Shown piece by piece: positions 1 through 7,439 of a stretch of DNA of 11,561 nucleotides. The DNA is taken from assembly GCA_021815285.1 (NCBI GenBank), contig JAKAHE010000051.1, forward strand, positions 1-11,561, in the 5' to 3' direction. Both the position numbers and the translations under genes were made by a program. The notes below the pieces were generated by a model, which was not told where the DNA came from, made no database searches, and was given only the letters and a program-made list of their open reading frames with translations. This DNA is from Nitrospirota bacterium. GTDB taxonomy: Bacteria; Nitrospirota; JACRHJ01. Each line of letters starts with the position of its first letter. The stretch's first letter is position 1.

Positions 1-1301
1 GTGAAGGATATTTCCCGCGTGCCAACGATTGCCGCCTGAAAGGGTTTCTCGCCCTTCTCGATATGGCGGGTGATGTTTTCGAGCACGACTATGGCGTCGT
101 CCACGACGAAACCCGTCGCAACCGTGAGCGCCATGAGCGAGAGGTTGTCGAGCGAATAACCGAAGAGATACATTATACCGAAGGTGCCGATTATGGATAC
201 AGTGAGGGCGACGGCGGGTATGACAGTGGCGCGCACCGTTCTTAGGAAGGCGAAGACGACGAGTATCACGAGTATGCCCGCGAGTATAAGGGTCTCCTCG
301 ACGTGCAGCAGGGACGCTCTTATCGGCGGCGTGCGGTCCAGCACGACGGACATATTGATGCTTTGCGGGAGCACGGCCCTGAAGTGAGGCATGAGCGCCT
401 TGATGCTGTCCACCGTCTGGATGATGTTCGCGCCGGGCTGGCTGAATATGACCAGCATGATTGCGGGCTGTCCGTTCACGAAGCCCGCCGCGCGCACGTC
501 CTCGACTGAGTCGGTGACGCTGGCCACGTCCTTTAAGAGCACCGGCGCCCCGTTCCTGTACGCGAGGACGAGGTCCTGGTACTGCGCGGCCTTGTAGAGC
601 TGGTCGTTGGTGTATATCTCGAACGTCCTGCCGCCGTTTATAATCTGTCCCTTGGGCCTGTTCGCGTTGGTGGCGGCAAGGGCGGCGCGCGCGTCCTCGA
701 GGCTTATGCCGTAGCTGGAAAGCGAAGTGGGGTCGAAATCCACACGCACAGCCGGGAGCGAATGCCCGCCCACGAAAACCTCACCCACGCCCTTTACCTG
801 CGAGAGCTGCTGCTGGATGACGTTGGAGGCTATGTCGTAGATTTTGGACTTCGGGACCGTGGTGGACGTGAGCGCGATGATGAGAATCGGGGCGTTGGCC
901 GGGTTCACCTTGCGGTATGTCGGGTTGCTGGGAAGGTTCGCGGGCAGATAGCCCCTCGCCGCGTTTATGGCCGCCTGCACGTCCCGCGCGGCCCCGTTGA
1001 TGTCGCGGTTTAAGTCGAACTGGAGCACGATTCCCGTCTCGCCGCGCGTGCTTGTGGAGGTCATCTCCGTAACGCCGGCGATGCGCCCGAACTGCCTCTC
1101 GAGCGGCGCGGCTACGGACGTGGCCATGGTCTCCGGGTCGGCTCCAGGCAGTCCCGCCTCCACGGAGATGGTCGGGAAATCCACCTGCGGCAGGGGCGAT
1201 ACCGGCAGCAGACGGAATGAAATCGCCCCCGCGAGGATTATCCCAACGGTCAGAAGCGTCGTCGCTACGGGCCGCTTTATGAATACTTCGGAGATGTTCA
1301 T
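1..1301 (-). CDS. mdtC: RND multidrug efflux pump subunit MdtC-like, N-terminal 433 residues (3' end outside window)
   Basis: Inner-membrane, proton-driven RND exporter subunit. In E. coli, MdtC assembles with MdtB into a mixed pump served by the MdtA adaptor and TolC. The frame is open from the ATG at 1301 to the window edge with no stop, so only about the first 433 of an expected ~1025 residues are present. The N-terminus has a TM1 segment and the run RPVATTLL. The porter-domain text (LERQFGRIAGV, DVQAAINAA, PTYRKVNPANAPI, DSVEDVRAAGF, ANIIQTVDS) follows MdtC rather than MdtB. The TM4 proton-relay pair is present as FVVDDAIVVLENI, with D401 and D402 encoded at 101-96. It begins 11 bases after the mdtB stop; the only nearby GGAG (1319-1316) is 14 bases from the ATG, so it may depend on translational coupling. 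Family assignment is firm; MdtC rather than a generic RND subunit is inferred from sequence resemblance and gene order. Confidence 0.93.
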   Translation of the reverse strand, partial: MNISEVFIKRPVATTLLTVGIILAGAISFRLLPVSPLPQVDFPTISVEAGLPGADPETMATSVAAPLERQFGRIAGVTEMTSTSTRGETGIVLQFDLNRDINGAARDVQAAINAARGYLPANLPSNPTYRKVNPANAPILIIALTSTTVPKSKIYDIASNVIQQQLSQVKGVGEVFVGGHSLPAVRVDFDPTSLSSYGISLEDARAALAATNANRPKGQIINGGRTFEIYTNDQLYKAAQYQDLVLAYRNGAPVLLKDVASVTDSVEDVRAAGFVNGQPAIMLVIFSQPGANIIQTVDSIKALMPHFRAVLPQSINMSVVLDRTPPIRASLLHVEETLILAGILVILVVFAFLRTVRATVIPAVALTVSIIGTFGIMYLFGYSLDNLSLMALTVATGFVVDDAIVVLENITRHIEKGEKPFQAAIVGTREISF

Positions 1302-1312
1302 ACCGATATTTT

Positions 1313-4300
1313 CTACTCCGAGGGATTCTTTTTCTTAATCCTGCCCGCAAGCCTGTCGAATGCGAGGTATATAACCGGCGTGGTAAAGAGTGTGAGCGCC
1401 TGGCTGACTATCAGGCCGCCGACTATGGATATGCCGAGCGGGCGCCGAAGCTCGGAACCGACTCCGCGCCCGAGCGCGAGCGGGAGCGCGCCCAAAAGCG
1501 CCGCGAAGGTCGTCATGAGTATCGGGCGGAACCTCAAAAGGCACGCCTGGTATATCGCCTCGGTCGGGCTTTTGCCGTCGTTTCTCTCAAGGTCGAGCGC
1601 GAAGTCCACCATCATGATGCCGTTTTTCTCCACGATGCCTATTAGGAGTATGATGCCGATTATGGCGACGACGTTTAAGTCCGAATGGAAAAGCATCAGC
1701 GCGAGGAGCGCCCCGACGCCCGCCGACGGCAGGGTGGAGAGTATCGTCACGGGATGGATGTAGCTCTCGTAGAGGACGCCGAGTATTATGTAGACCGTAA
1801 TGAGCGCAGCGAGGATGAGCAGGGGCTCGTTTGAGAGGGATGCTATGAACGCCTGGGCCGTGCCCTGGAAGCTCGTCTGTATGCTTGCCGGAATATCAAG
1901 GCCCTTTACGGCCTTCTCGACCGCCGAGACCGCGGCGCCCAGGGACGCGCCCGGCGCGAGATTGAAAGACGCCGTTACCGCCGGGAACTGCCCCAGTCGG
2001 TTTATAACAAGCGGGGCGGTGGTTTCCGAGGCATGGGTAATCGCGCCGAGCGGGACTTCCCCGCCGCCGGAGCCCCTGAGGTATATGGACTGAAGCCCCT
2101 GCGGGTCCTGCTGGAACTGCGGCTTTACCGACATCACGACCCGGTACTGGTTAAGCTCCGTGAACATCGTGGATATGAGCCTCTGGCCGAAGGCGTCGTA
2201 GAGCGTGTCGTCTATGGTCTGCGGCGTGATGCCGAGCCTTGAAGCCGTGCTCCTGTCTATGTCGAGGTTCTCCTGAAGCCCCCTGTTCTGCTGGTCGCCG
2301 CTCACGTCTGCAAGCTCCGGCAGGGTTTCGAGTTTCTTTATGACGCGCGGCGCCCAGGTGTCGAGTTCGGTTGCGCTGGGGTCTTCCATCGTATACTGGA
2401 ACTGCGTGCGGCTCTGGCGGACGTCCACCGTCAGGTCCTGCGCCGGCTGCATGAAGAGCCTTATGCCCTGGACGGCTGCGAGCTTCGGGTCAAGCCGCCG
2501 GATAACGGCGCTCGCGCTCATGCCGCGCTCGGAGAGAGGTTTTAAGTTTATAAGTATGCGTCCGGTATTAAGAGTCGTGTTGGTCCCGTCCACGCCTATG
2601 AAAGACGACAGGCTCTCCACCGCCGGGTCCTTGAGTATCACATCCGCCAGTTTCTGCTGGCGCACGGCCATTTCGGGGAAGGATATGGACTGCGGGGCCT
2701 CGTATATTCCCTGTATGACCCCGGCATCCTGTATCGGGAAGAAACCCTTCGGAATGACCATGTACAGAAGCGCCGTCAGAACGAGCGTGCCCACGGCGAC
2801 CAGGAGCGTCGCGGTCTGATGTTTCAGCACGAAGCGCAGGGCCTTGCCATAGCGCGCGATTATCCTGTCGAACATCCCCTGGGACCATCGGTAAAACCGC
2901 CCCTGCTTCTCCTCCGGCGTGTGCTTTAAGAGCCTCGCGCACATCATCGGCGTAAGCGTAAGGGATACGACCGCCGATATGAGTATCGTAACGCCAAGCG
3001 TAAGGGCGAACTCCCTGAAAAGGCGACCGACTATGTCGCCCATGAAGAGAAGCGGTATCAGCACGGCGATAAGGGAAACGGTAAGGGAAAGAATCGTAAA
3101 CCCTATCTGCTTAGAACCCTTCAGCGCGGCCTCGAGAGGCGGGTCTCCCTGTTCGACGAATCTCGCTATGTTCTCTATCATGACTATGGCGTCGTCCACG
3201 ACAAAGCCCGTGGAGATCGTAAGCGCCATGAGCGAGAGGTTGTTTAAGCTGAACCCCATGAGATACATAACGCCGAACGACCCGACAAGGGACAGCGGGA
3301 CAGCGACGCTCGGTATGGCGGTCGCGGCGAGGTTTCTGAGGAAGAGGAATATGACCATTACGACAAGCGCAATGGCGAGGAGCATCTCGTACTGCACGTC
3401 CCGCACAGAGGCCCGGATGGTGGTGGTGCGGTCGGTAAGGATCGATACGTGTATCGAGGGAGGCAGGGAGGTCTCAAGCTGGGGCAGGAGCTGTTTTATC
3501 CTGTCCACAACGGCGATTACGTTCGCGCCGGGCTGCCTCTGGATGTTGAGTATCACAGCCGGGGTCTCGTTCATCCAGGCCGCCTCCTGCACGTTCTCGG
3601 CCCCGTCTATGACATCGGCGACGTCGGAAAGCCGCACGGGAGCGCCGTTTTTATACGCCACGACAAGGGAGCGGTATTCCCTGCTCGAAAGGAGCTGGTC
3701 GTTCGCCCCGATTATGTAAGACTGGTGCGGGCCGTCGAAGCTGCCCTTCGCCTGGTTGACATTCGCGGCGCCGATTGCCGTGCGCAGGTCCTCGAGCGTC
3801 ATGCCGTAGGAGGCGAGAACCGTCGGGTTCGCGCGCACGCGCACCGCTGGCCTCTGGCCGCCGCCGATGCTCACAAGCCCGACGCCCGGAAGCTGGGAAA
3901 TCTTCTGCGCGAACCGCGTGTCGGCAAGGTCTTCCACCTGCGGCAGGGGCATGGATTTGGACGTGAGACCGAGCGTCAGGACTGGGGCGTCCGCGGGGTT
4001 GACCTTGCTGTAAACGGGCGGGTTCGGGAGGTCTTTCGGCAGGAAAGTCCCCGCAGCGTTGATGGCCGCCTGCACCTCCTGCTCGGCTATGTCGAGGCTC
4101 AGGTCCAGGCCGAACTGAAGCGTGATTATGGAACTGCCGCCCGAGCTTGCGGAGGTCATCTGGGCAAGGCCCGGCATCTGGCCGAACTGGCGCTCGAGCG
4201 GCGCCGTTACGGACGACGCCATGACGTCCGGGCTTGCGCCCGGATAGAACGTCCGCACCTGGATTGTCGGGTATTCCACCTGCGGCAGGGCGGAGACCGG

Positions 4301-4396
4301 GAGCTGGCGGTATGCCACGGCGCCCGCCAGGATGATGGCAATCATCAGAAGCGTCGTTGCGACGGGGCGGGTTATGAACGGGCGGGAGATGTTCAT
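1313..4396 (-). CDS. mdtB: RND multidrug efflux pump subunit MdtB-like
   Basis: Complete 1027-residue inner-membrane RND transporter, the length expected for MdtB (about 1040). It exports substrate in exchange for protons. TM1 lies at about residues 10-28. The first porter region carries LPVSALPQV, YPGASPDVM, TAPLERQFGQM, EQEVQAAINAA and NPPVYSKVNPADAP, all near-matches to MdtB as I remember it. The TM4 relay pair is D401-D402 in FVVDDAIVMIENI, followed by the RND-conserved GDIVGRLFREFALTL and LTLTPMMCARLL. The TM10 lysine partner is K924 in GIVEKNGIMMVDFAL. The tail is short and basic (IKKKNPSE). The start ATG at 4396 overlaps the mdtA TAA by one base (TAATG), with AAGGA a few bases upstream, which implies translational coupling. 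No frameshift or missing catalytic residue is seen. Substrates cannot be read from sequence. Confidence 0.96.
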   Translation of the reverse strand: MNISRPFITRPVATTLLMIAIILAGAVAYRQLPVSALPQVEYPTIQVRTFYPGASPDVMASSVTAPLERQFGQMPGLAQMTSASSGGSSIITLQFGLDLSLDIAEQEVQAAINAAGTFLPKDLPNPPVYSKVNPADAPVLTLGLTSKSMPLPQVEDLADTRFAQKISQLPGVGLVSIGGGQRPAVRVRANPTVLASYGMTLEDLRTAIGAANVNQAKGSFDGPHQSYIIGANDQLLSSREYRSLVVAYKNGAPVRLSDVADVIDGAENVQEAAWMNETPAVILNIQRQPGANVIAVVDRIKQLLPQLETSLPPSIHVSILTDRTTTIRASVRDVQYEMLLAIALVVMVIFLFLRNLAATAIPSVAVPLSLVGSFGVMYLMGFSLNNLSLMALTISTGFVVDDAIVMIENIARFVEQGDPPLEAALKGSKQIGFTILSLTVSLIAVLIPLLFMGDIVGRLFREFALTLGVTILISAVVSLTLTPMMCARLLKHTPEEKQGRFYRWSQGMFDRIIARYGKALRFVLKHQTATLLVAVGTLVLTALLYMVIPKGFFPIQDAGVIQGIYEAPQSISFPEMAVRQQKLADVILKDPAVESLSSFIGVDGTNTTLNTGRILINLKPLSERGMSASAVIRRLDPKLAAVQGIRLFMQPAQDLTVDVRQSRTQFQYTMEDPSATELDTWAPRVIKKLETLPELADVSGDQQNRGLQENLDIDRSTASRLGITPQTIDDTLYDAFGQRLISTMFTELNQYRVVMSVKPQFQQDPQGLQSIYLRGSGGGEVPLGAITHASETTAPLVINRLGQFPAVTASFNLAPGASLGAAVSAVEKAVKGLDIPASIQTSFQGTAQAFIASLSNEPLLILAALITVYIILGVLYESYIHPVTILSTLPSAGVGALLALMLFHSDLNVVAIIGIILLIGIVEKNGIMMVDFALDLERNDGKSPTEAIYQACLLRFRPILMTTFAALLGALPLALGRGVGSELRRPLGISIVGGLIVSQALTLFTTPVIYLAFDRLAGRIKKKNPSE

Positions 4397-5574
4397 TACT
4401 TCCTTATTATCTCCACCTTGCTACCGTCCTTGAGCCTCTCCATGCCGTCCGTTACGACAATCTCGCCGGGCGATATACCGGAAATGACCGCGATTTTGCC
4501 GTCCTCCGCCTCTCCGGTCTTGACAGGCCGCATCGCGGCCACGTTTCCCGGCCTGACGACATAGACATACTCGCCCTTGCTGTCTCTCTGGACGGCGACG
4601 GTCGGTATTACCACTACGCCCCGGAGCGTCTTGACGAGCAGGGATGCGTTTACGAACTGGTTGGGGAAGAGCTCGTTTCCCGAGTTGCCGAAAATCGCCT
4701 TTACCTTTACCGTTCCCGTGGACGGGTCTATCTGGTTGTCGAGCGTCAGCATCCTCCCGGAGGCGATTTTGCGCTGCATCGCACGGTCGTAGACGTCCAC
4801 GGGCGGGAGCCCGCCCCTCTTGAGCCGCGCCTGCAACTGCGGCAGGTCGTCCTCCGCTATCGGGAACACGACGGTTATGGGATGGTCCTGCGTTATGACG
4901 ACAAGGCCGTTCGTGTCAGTCGCGTGGACGATATTCCCGGGGTCCACGAGCCGGAGTCCGACGCGCCCGCCGACGGGCGCGGTTATGCGGGAGTATACAA
5001 GCTGGAGCTTCGCGTTATCGATGGCCCCCTGGTCGGACTTCACGACGCCTTCGTACTGGCGCACCAGGGCCGCCTGCGTATCCAGCTGCTGTTTCGGGAT
5101 GGAGTTCTGTGACCAGAGGGTCTGGTAGCGTTTCAGGTCCGTCCTTGCGTTATCGAGAAACTGCCTGTCCTTTGCCATCTGGCCCTGGGCCTGGATCAGC
5201 TGCACCTGGAAGGGCCTGGGGTCTATCTGCGCAAGAAGCTCGCCCTTTTTCACCTCCTGGCCCTCGCGGTAGTTCACGCTCATGAGTTGGCCGTCCACGC
5301 GGGTCCTGACTGTTACGGTATTCAGGGGGACGACGGAGCCGAGGCCGGTAATATAGACATTTATATTGCCTTTTTTCGCGGGAGCCACCGAAACCGGGGC
5401 CGGGCGGGTGGCCGGTTTCGGCATTTTTTTCGCCGCCCCGGAGCGCTCCAGGGCGTAAATCCCGAGAACGGTCAGACATACTATTGCAGCAAGAAAGTAT
5501 ATCCTTCGCCGTGGCGAAGCCTGCCTTATATTCTCTGTTTCGTCGATTCTGCTCGCTTTTTCCTGTTCGGACAT
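4396..5574 (-). CDS. mdtA: RND efflux periplasmic adaptor (membrane fusion protein) MdtA-like
   Basis: Adaptor that bridges an inner-membrane RND pump and an outer-membrane TolC-type channel. It is 392 residues from the chosen start (E. coli MdtA is about 415). A basic N-terminus precedes one membrane anchor at about residues 26-42. The barrel-sandwich (lipoyl-like) halves are at about 86-118 (RTRVDGQLMSVNYREGQEV, then LLAQIDPRPF) and 190-220 (SRITAPVGGRVGLRLVDPGN). Between them is a charged, Gln-rich alpha-hairpin (about 118-188). The beta-barrel and membrane-proximal domains follow (NQIDPSTGTVKVKAIF, LFPNQFVNASL). Start choice: an ATG at 5583 is in frame, but GAGGT (5588-5584) touches it directly. 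The same GAGGT sits 9 bases before the ATG at 5574, so the start giving MSEQ is preferred. The stop overlaps the mdtB start. No lipobox cysteine is seen, so it is anchored by a helix, not lipid. Confidence 0.92.
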   Translation of the reverse strand: MSEQEKASRIDETENIRQASPRRRIYFLAAIVCLTVLGIYALERSGAAKKMPKPATRPAPVSVAPAKKGNINVYITGLGSVVPLNTVTVRTRVDGQLMSVNYREGQEVKKGELLAQIDPRPFQVQLIQAQGQMAKDRQFLDNARTDLKRYQTLWSQNSIPKQQLDTQAALVRQYEGVVKSDQGAIDNAKLQLVYSRITAPVGGRVGLRLVDPGNIVHATDTNGLVVITQDHPITVVFPIAEDDLPQLQARLKRGGLPPVDVYDRAMQRKIASGRMLTLDNQIDPSTGTVKVKAIFGNSGNELFPNQFVNASLLVKTLRGVVVIPTVAVQRDSKGEYVYVVRPGNVAAMRPVKTGEAEDGKIAVISGISPGEIVVTDGMERLKDGSKVEIIRK

Positions 5575-5603
5575 GGAAGTCATACCTCACTGCTCGATTT
5601 TAT

Positions 5604-5620
5604 TTTTTACCGGGTAAAAA
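5604..5620. promoter_or_regulatory. Perfect 17-bp palindrome at the predicted mdtA start site (candidate operator)
   Basis: The sequence is TTTTTACC, one central G, then GGTAAAAA: two perfect 8-base arms about a single central base. It begins 5 bases downstream of the minus-strand TATAAT and so covers the predicted transcription start. Size, symmetry and position suit an operator for a dimeric repressor of the TetR or MarR type, the usual local control of RND pumps. No regulator gene is in the window. It could also fold as a small hairpin at the 5' end of the transcript. Confidence 0.5.
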
Positions 5621-5625
5621 TATTC

Positions 5626-5631
5626 ATTATA
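5626..5631 (-). promoter_or_regulatory. Candidate -10 box of the mdtABC promoter
   Basis: The minus strand reads a perfect TATAAT here, putting a transcription start near 5619 and giving a leader of about 45 bases to the mdtA start. No good -35 hexamer lies 16-18 bases upstream (the sequence there resembles TAGTGT). Transcription may therefore need an activator, as E. coli mdtABC does with BaeR, but no activator site is identified. The 183-base gap behind the preceding minus-strand gene supports an independent promoter. Confidence 0.5.
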
Positions 5632-5766
5632 CTAAAAAACGATTGAATACACTATGTTATTTCAGAGGAGACCTGAGACATTACAATAGACGGCGCGGAA
5701 GGACGCGCGGTTACAGATGGACAAATTAATTGCGGCGACGGGTTAAAAAAACGGGATGGGATGGCC

Positions 5767-7170
5767 TTATCGCTCTATGAAATAGTTATTCCACACCTCG
5801 CCAAGGATGTCCTTGGTAATTGTCGGTTTCATGTTCCGGTATTTCGATATGTCCATCATCTGCTCGATTATATCGCGCGGGTGGCATGCGTTCAACGCCG
5901 TGCCGGTCTTGGCGTAGCGTTCGCCTATGAGCCAGTTCAGGGTCTCCTGGGGGCACTCTATCCCCTTTGTGGCGCATACCCGGCTGAATATCTCCCTGAA
6001 CTCTTTCTCCGTGGGGCGGTCTATCTTTATCTTGTAGTGTATGCGCCGCAGGAAGGCTTCGTCCATAAGATCCCTGGGTTCGAGGTTCGTGGCGAATATG
6101 ACGAGCTCGTCGAATGGTATCTCGAACTTCTTTCCGGTGTGCAGGGTAAGGAAATCGCTTCTCCTCTCGAGCGGGACGATCCAGCGGTTAAGCAGGTCCC
6201 GGGGCCTTATCATCTGGCGTCCGAAGTCGTCGATTACAAAGACGCCGCCATTAGCCTTCATCTGTAGCGGGGCCTCGTAGAACTTGTGCACGGGGTTGAA
6301 GTCGAGGTCGAGCATCTTCAGGGTGAGTTCTCCGCCCACGACGACGAGGGGCCTTCTGCATAGCACCCAGCGCTGGTCGTAACTGCCGTATGCGCCGGCT
6401 TCCGCGGTAAGGTGGTTCACCGGGTCGTACACCCGTATTATCTCTCTTTCGACGGCCACGGCATGGGGAATGCACACGGCCTCCTTCATCACCCTTCCCA
6501 GGGCCTCGGCGAATACCGTCTTGCCGTTGCCCGCGGGGCCGTAAATAAATATGGATTTCCCGGAATTGACCGCCGCCCCGAACTGGCCCAGGAGACGCTC
6601 CGGAACGACATACGGCGCGAAGGCCATACGCATGTCCGGCTCGCTCAAGGATACGTTCCTGATGGAATTTCGCTCGGCCATCAGGCGGTATTCCTGAAGC
6701 GTAACAGGCGCCGGGCCGACATAGGAGCTTTTTTCCAGGAGTTCCATGGCCCTCTTGCGGCCTTCGGCGGTAACGGAGAAAGAGTACGTGACGCTCTGGT
6801 AGGCAGAGCCGCCCTTTACCTCGCAGAACTTGCTCTGCCGCATGTCCTGCACAATGCCCGTTATTATATTATGCGGCAGCTTCATCCTCTCGGAGAGCTC
6901 CGGGATCGTGAAGGTTCCCAGGTAGAATACCTGTTTCAATGCGAGTTCGGCGAGAAACTCCTTGTGCAGGCCGGTGGCCTCGGCGGAAGGCGGCGGAGGC
7001 GGCATGGCGTTCATAAACGATTTTATGTAGTTTTCCGAGACGTAGCCGAGGCGGGCGAGGTTCTGGCCGAGCCGCCCGCCGTTCGCCGCCTGCTCCTTGA
7101 GTGCGTTTTCCACCTGGCCTTCAGTAACCACTCCGGCCCGTATGAGCCTTTCGCCGAATTTTATACCCAT
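5767..7170 (-). CDS. Flp-pilus-associated AAA+ ATPase with N-terminal MshEN-like (GspE N-terminal) domain
   Basis: Predicted cytoplasmic ATPase of 467 residues. Residues 4-56 form two 24-residue repeats separated by 5 residues: KFGERLIRAGVV ending in Q27, then RLGQNLARLGYV from R33. This is the layout of the MshEN domain, the c-di-GMP-binding N-terminus of MshE/PilB-type ATPases. A Pro-rich linker (57-61) leads to a winged-helix-like segment (about 70-145). The AAA+ module has Walker A GPAGNGKT (211-218), Walker B VFVIDDF (310-316), sensor-1-like FATN (359-362), an R375-R376 pair suited to an arginine finger, and R432 as possible sensor 2. Start choice: GGAGG (7181-7177) lies 6 bases before the ATG at 7170; the in-frame ATG at 7197 has no such site. 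It is divergent from the flp operon, which agrees with the annotation 'ATPase with chaperone activity, associated with Flp pilus assembly' that I recall for such proteins. It lacks the TadA/PilB secretion-ATPase fold, so it is not the pilus motor. Its exact function is unknown. Confidence 0.82.
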   Translation of the reverse strand: MGIKFGERLIRAGVVTEGQVENALKEQAANGGRLGQNLARLGYVSENYIKSFMNAMPPPPPSAEATGLHKEFLAELALKQVFYLGTFTIPELSERMKLPHNIITGIVQDMRQSKFCEVKGGSAYQSVTYSFSVTAEGRKRAMELLEKSSYVGPAPVTLQEYRLMAERNSIRNVSLSEPDMRMAFAPYVVPERLLGQFGAAVNSGKSIFIYGPAGNGKTVFAEALGRVMKEAVCIPHAVAVEREIIRVYDPVNHLTAEAGAYGSYDQRWVLCRRPLVVVGGELTLKMLDLDFNPVHKFYEAPLQMKANGGVFVIDDFGRQMIRPRDLLNRWIVPLERRSDFLTLHTGKKFEIPFDELVIFATNLEPRDLMDEAFLRRIHYKIKIDRPTEKEFREIFSRVCATKGIECPQETLNWLIGERYAKTGTALNACHPRDIIEQMMDISKYRNMKPTITKDILGEVWNNYFIER

Positions 7171-7187
7171 AGTCAGCCTCCAATTAG

Positions 7188-7216
7188 AAAATATCAAAAT
7201 CTTGCATTTCCGTCAA
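7188..7216 (-). promoter_or_regulatory. Candidate sigma70-type promoter for the AAA+ ATPase gene
   Basis: On the minus strand TTGACG (7216-7211) is followed after 17 bases by TATTTT (7193-7188). The predicted start near 7181 would fall on the first base of the GGAGG ribosome site, leaving a leader of only about 11 bases, so the call is tentative. A weaker alternative further upstream is TTGTCA (7264-7259), 16 bases from AACAAT. It shares the near-palindrome TTTGACAAA with the opposing flp promoter. Confidence 0.35.
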
Positions 7217-7257
7217 ATTGTGTCGATACTCATGTAATTGTTGTTATTGCGGCAGAT

Positions 7258-7286
7258 TTGACAAACCTTAATTGAGTAGTTATTAT
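7258..7286 (+). promoter_or_regulatory. Strong sigma70-type promoter for the flp/tad pilus operon
   Basis: The -35 box TTGACA (7258-7263) matches consensus exactly. After a 17-base spacer, the -10 box TATTAT (7281-7286) has one mismatch. The predicted start is near 7293, giving a leader of about 147 bases before the flp start at 7440. Spacing and consensus fit suggest high expression, as expected for a major pilin. No GG-N10-GC signature of a sigma54 promoter was found in this gap. Confidence 0.65.
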
Positions 7287-7297
7287 ATGAATCAACA

Positions 7298-7313
7298 TCA
7301 CGCAATCACGCAA
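7298..7313. repeat. Perfect tandem 8-bp repeat (TCACGCAA x2) near the flp start site
   Basis: Two adjacent exact copies of TCACGCAA lie at 7298-7305 and 7306-7313. They are framed by two copies of ACATCA (7295-7300 and 7315-7320). They start just after the predicted transcription start, inside the untranslated leader. They could be a regulator-binding site or a chance repeat; no known motif is recognised. Confidence 0.45.
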
Positions 7314-7335
7314 GACATCAGCGGATTAGACCTAC

Positions 7336-7364
7336 TTGAATCGGAACCGTTTTGAACCGGAACC
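7336..7364. repeat. Tandem 13-bp direct repeat in the flp leader (candidate regulator site)
   Basis: TTGAATCGGAACC (7336-7348) and TTGAACCGGAACC (7352-7364) differ at one base and are separated by GTT, a period of 16 bases. They lie about 43-71 bases downstream of the predicted flp start site and about 75 bases before the flp start codon. Paired half-sites of this kind are typical of response-regulator or dimer binding, but no consensus is recognised. Action on DNA or on the leader RNA are both possible. Confidence 0.55.
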
Positions 7365-7439
7365 ATTTTTAGTTTTCCTTCCCAAGCTCTCTACTCCAAA
7401 CAATTGAAACTTAAACATTTTTTGAAAGGGAGAAAAACC

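Noticed and set aside
3449..4564. Plus-strand open frame of 371 codons opposite mdtB/mdtA
   Set aside because: It is antisense to two clear family members, rich in Arg/His/Gly typical of shadow translation, and has no credible ribosome site.
5740..5766. Intrinsic terminator after the ATPase gene (seven T on the minus strand, 5751-5745)
   Set aside because: No GC-rich hairpin precedes the T-run. A nearby GCGCG/CGCGC pairing (5 bp, around 5690-5710) lies downstream of the T-run and is too short.
7171..7197. Upstream ATG at 7197 for the AAA+ ATPase
   Set aside because: The GGAGG at 7181-7177 points to the ATG at 7170, and the MshEN motif begins at residue 4 of that start; the nine extra residues lie in the AT-rich control region.
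7404..7439. TTG start extending the first flp by 12 residues
   Set aside because: The ATG at 7440 has AAGGGAG at 7-base spacing, and the longer leader would be atypical for Flp.
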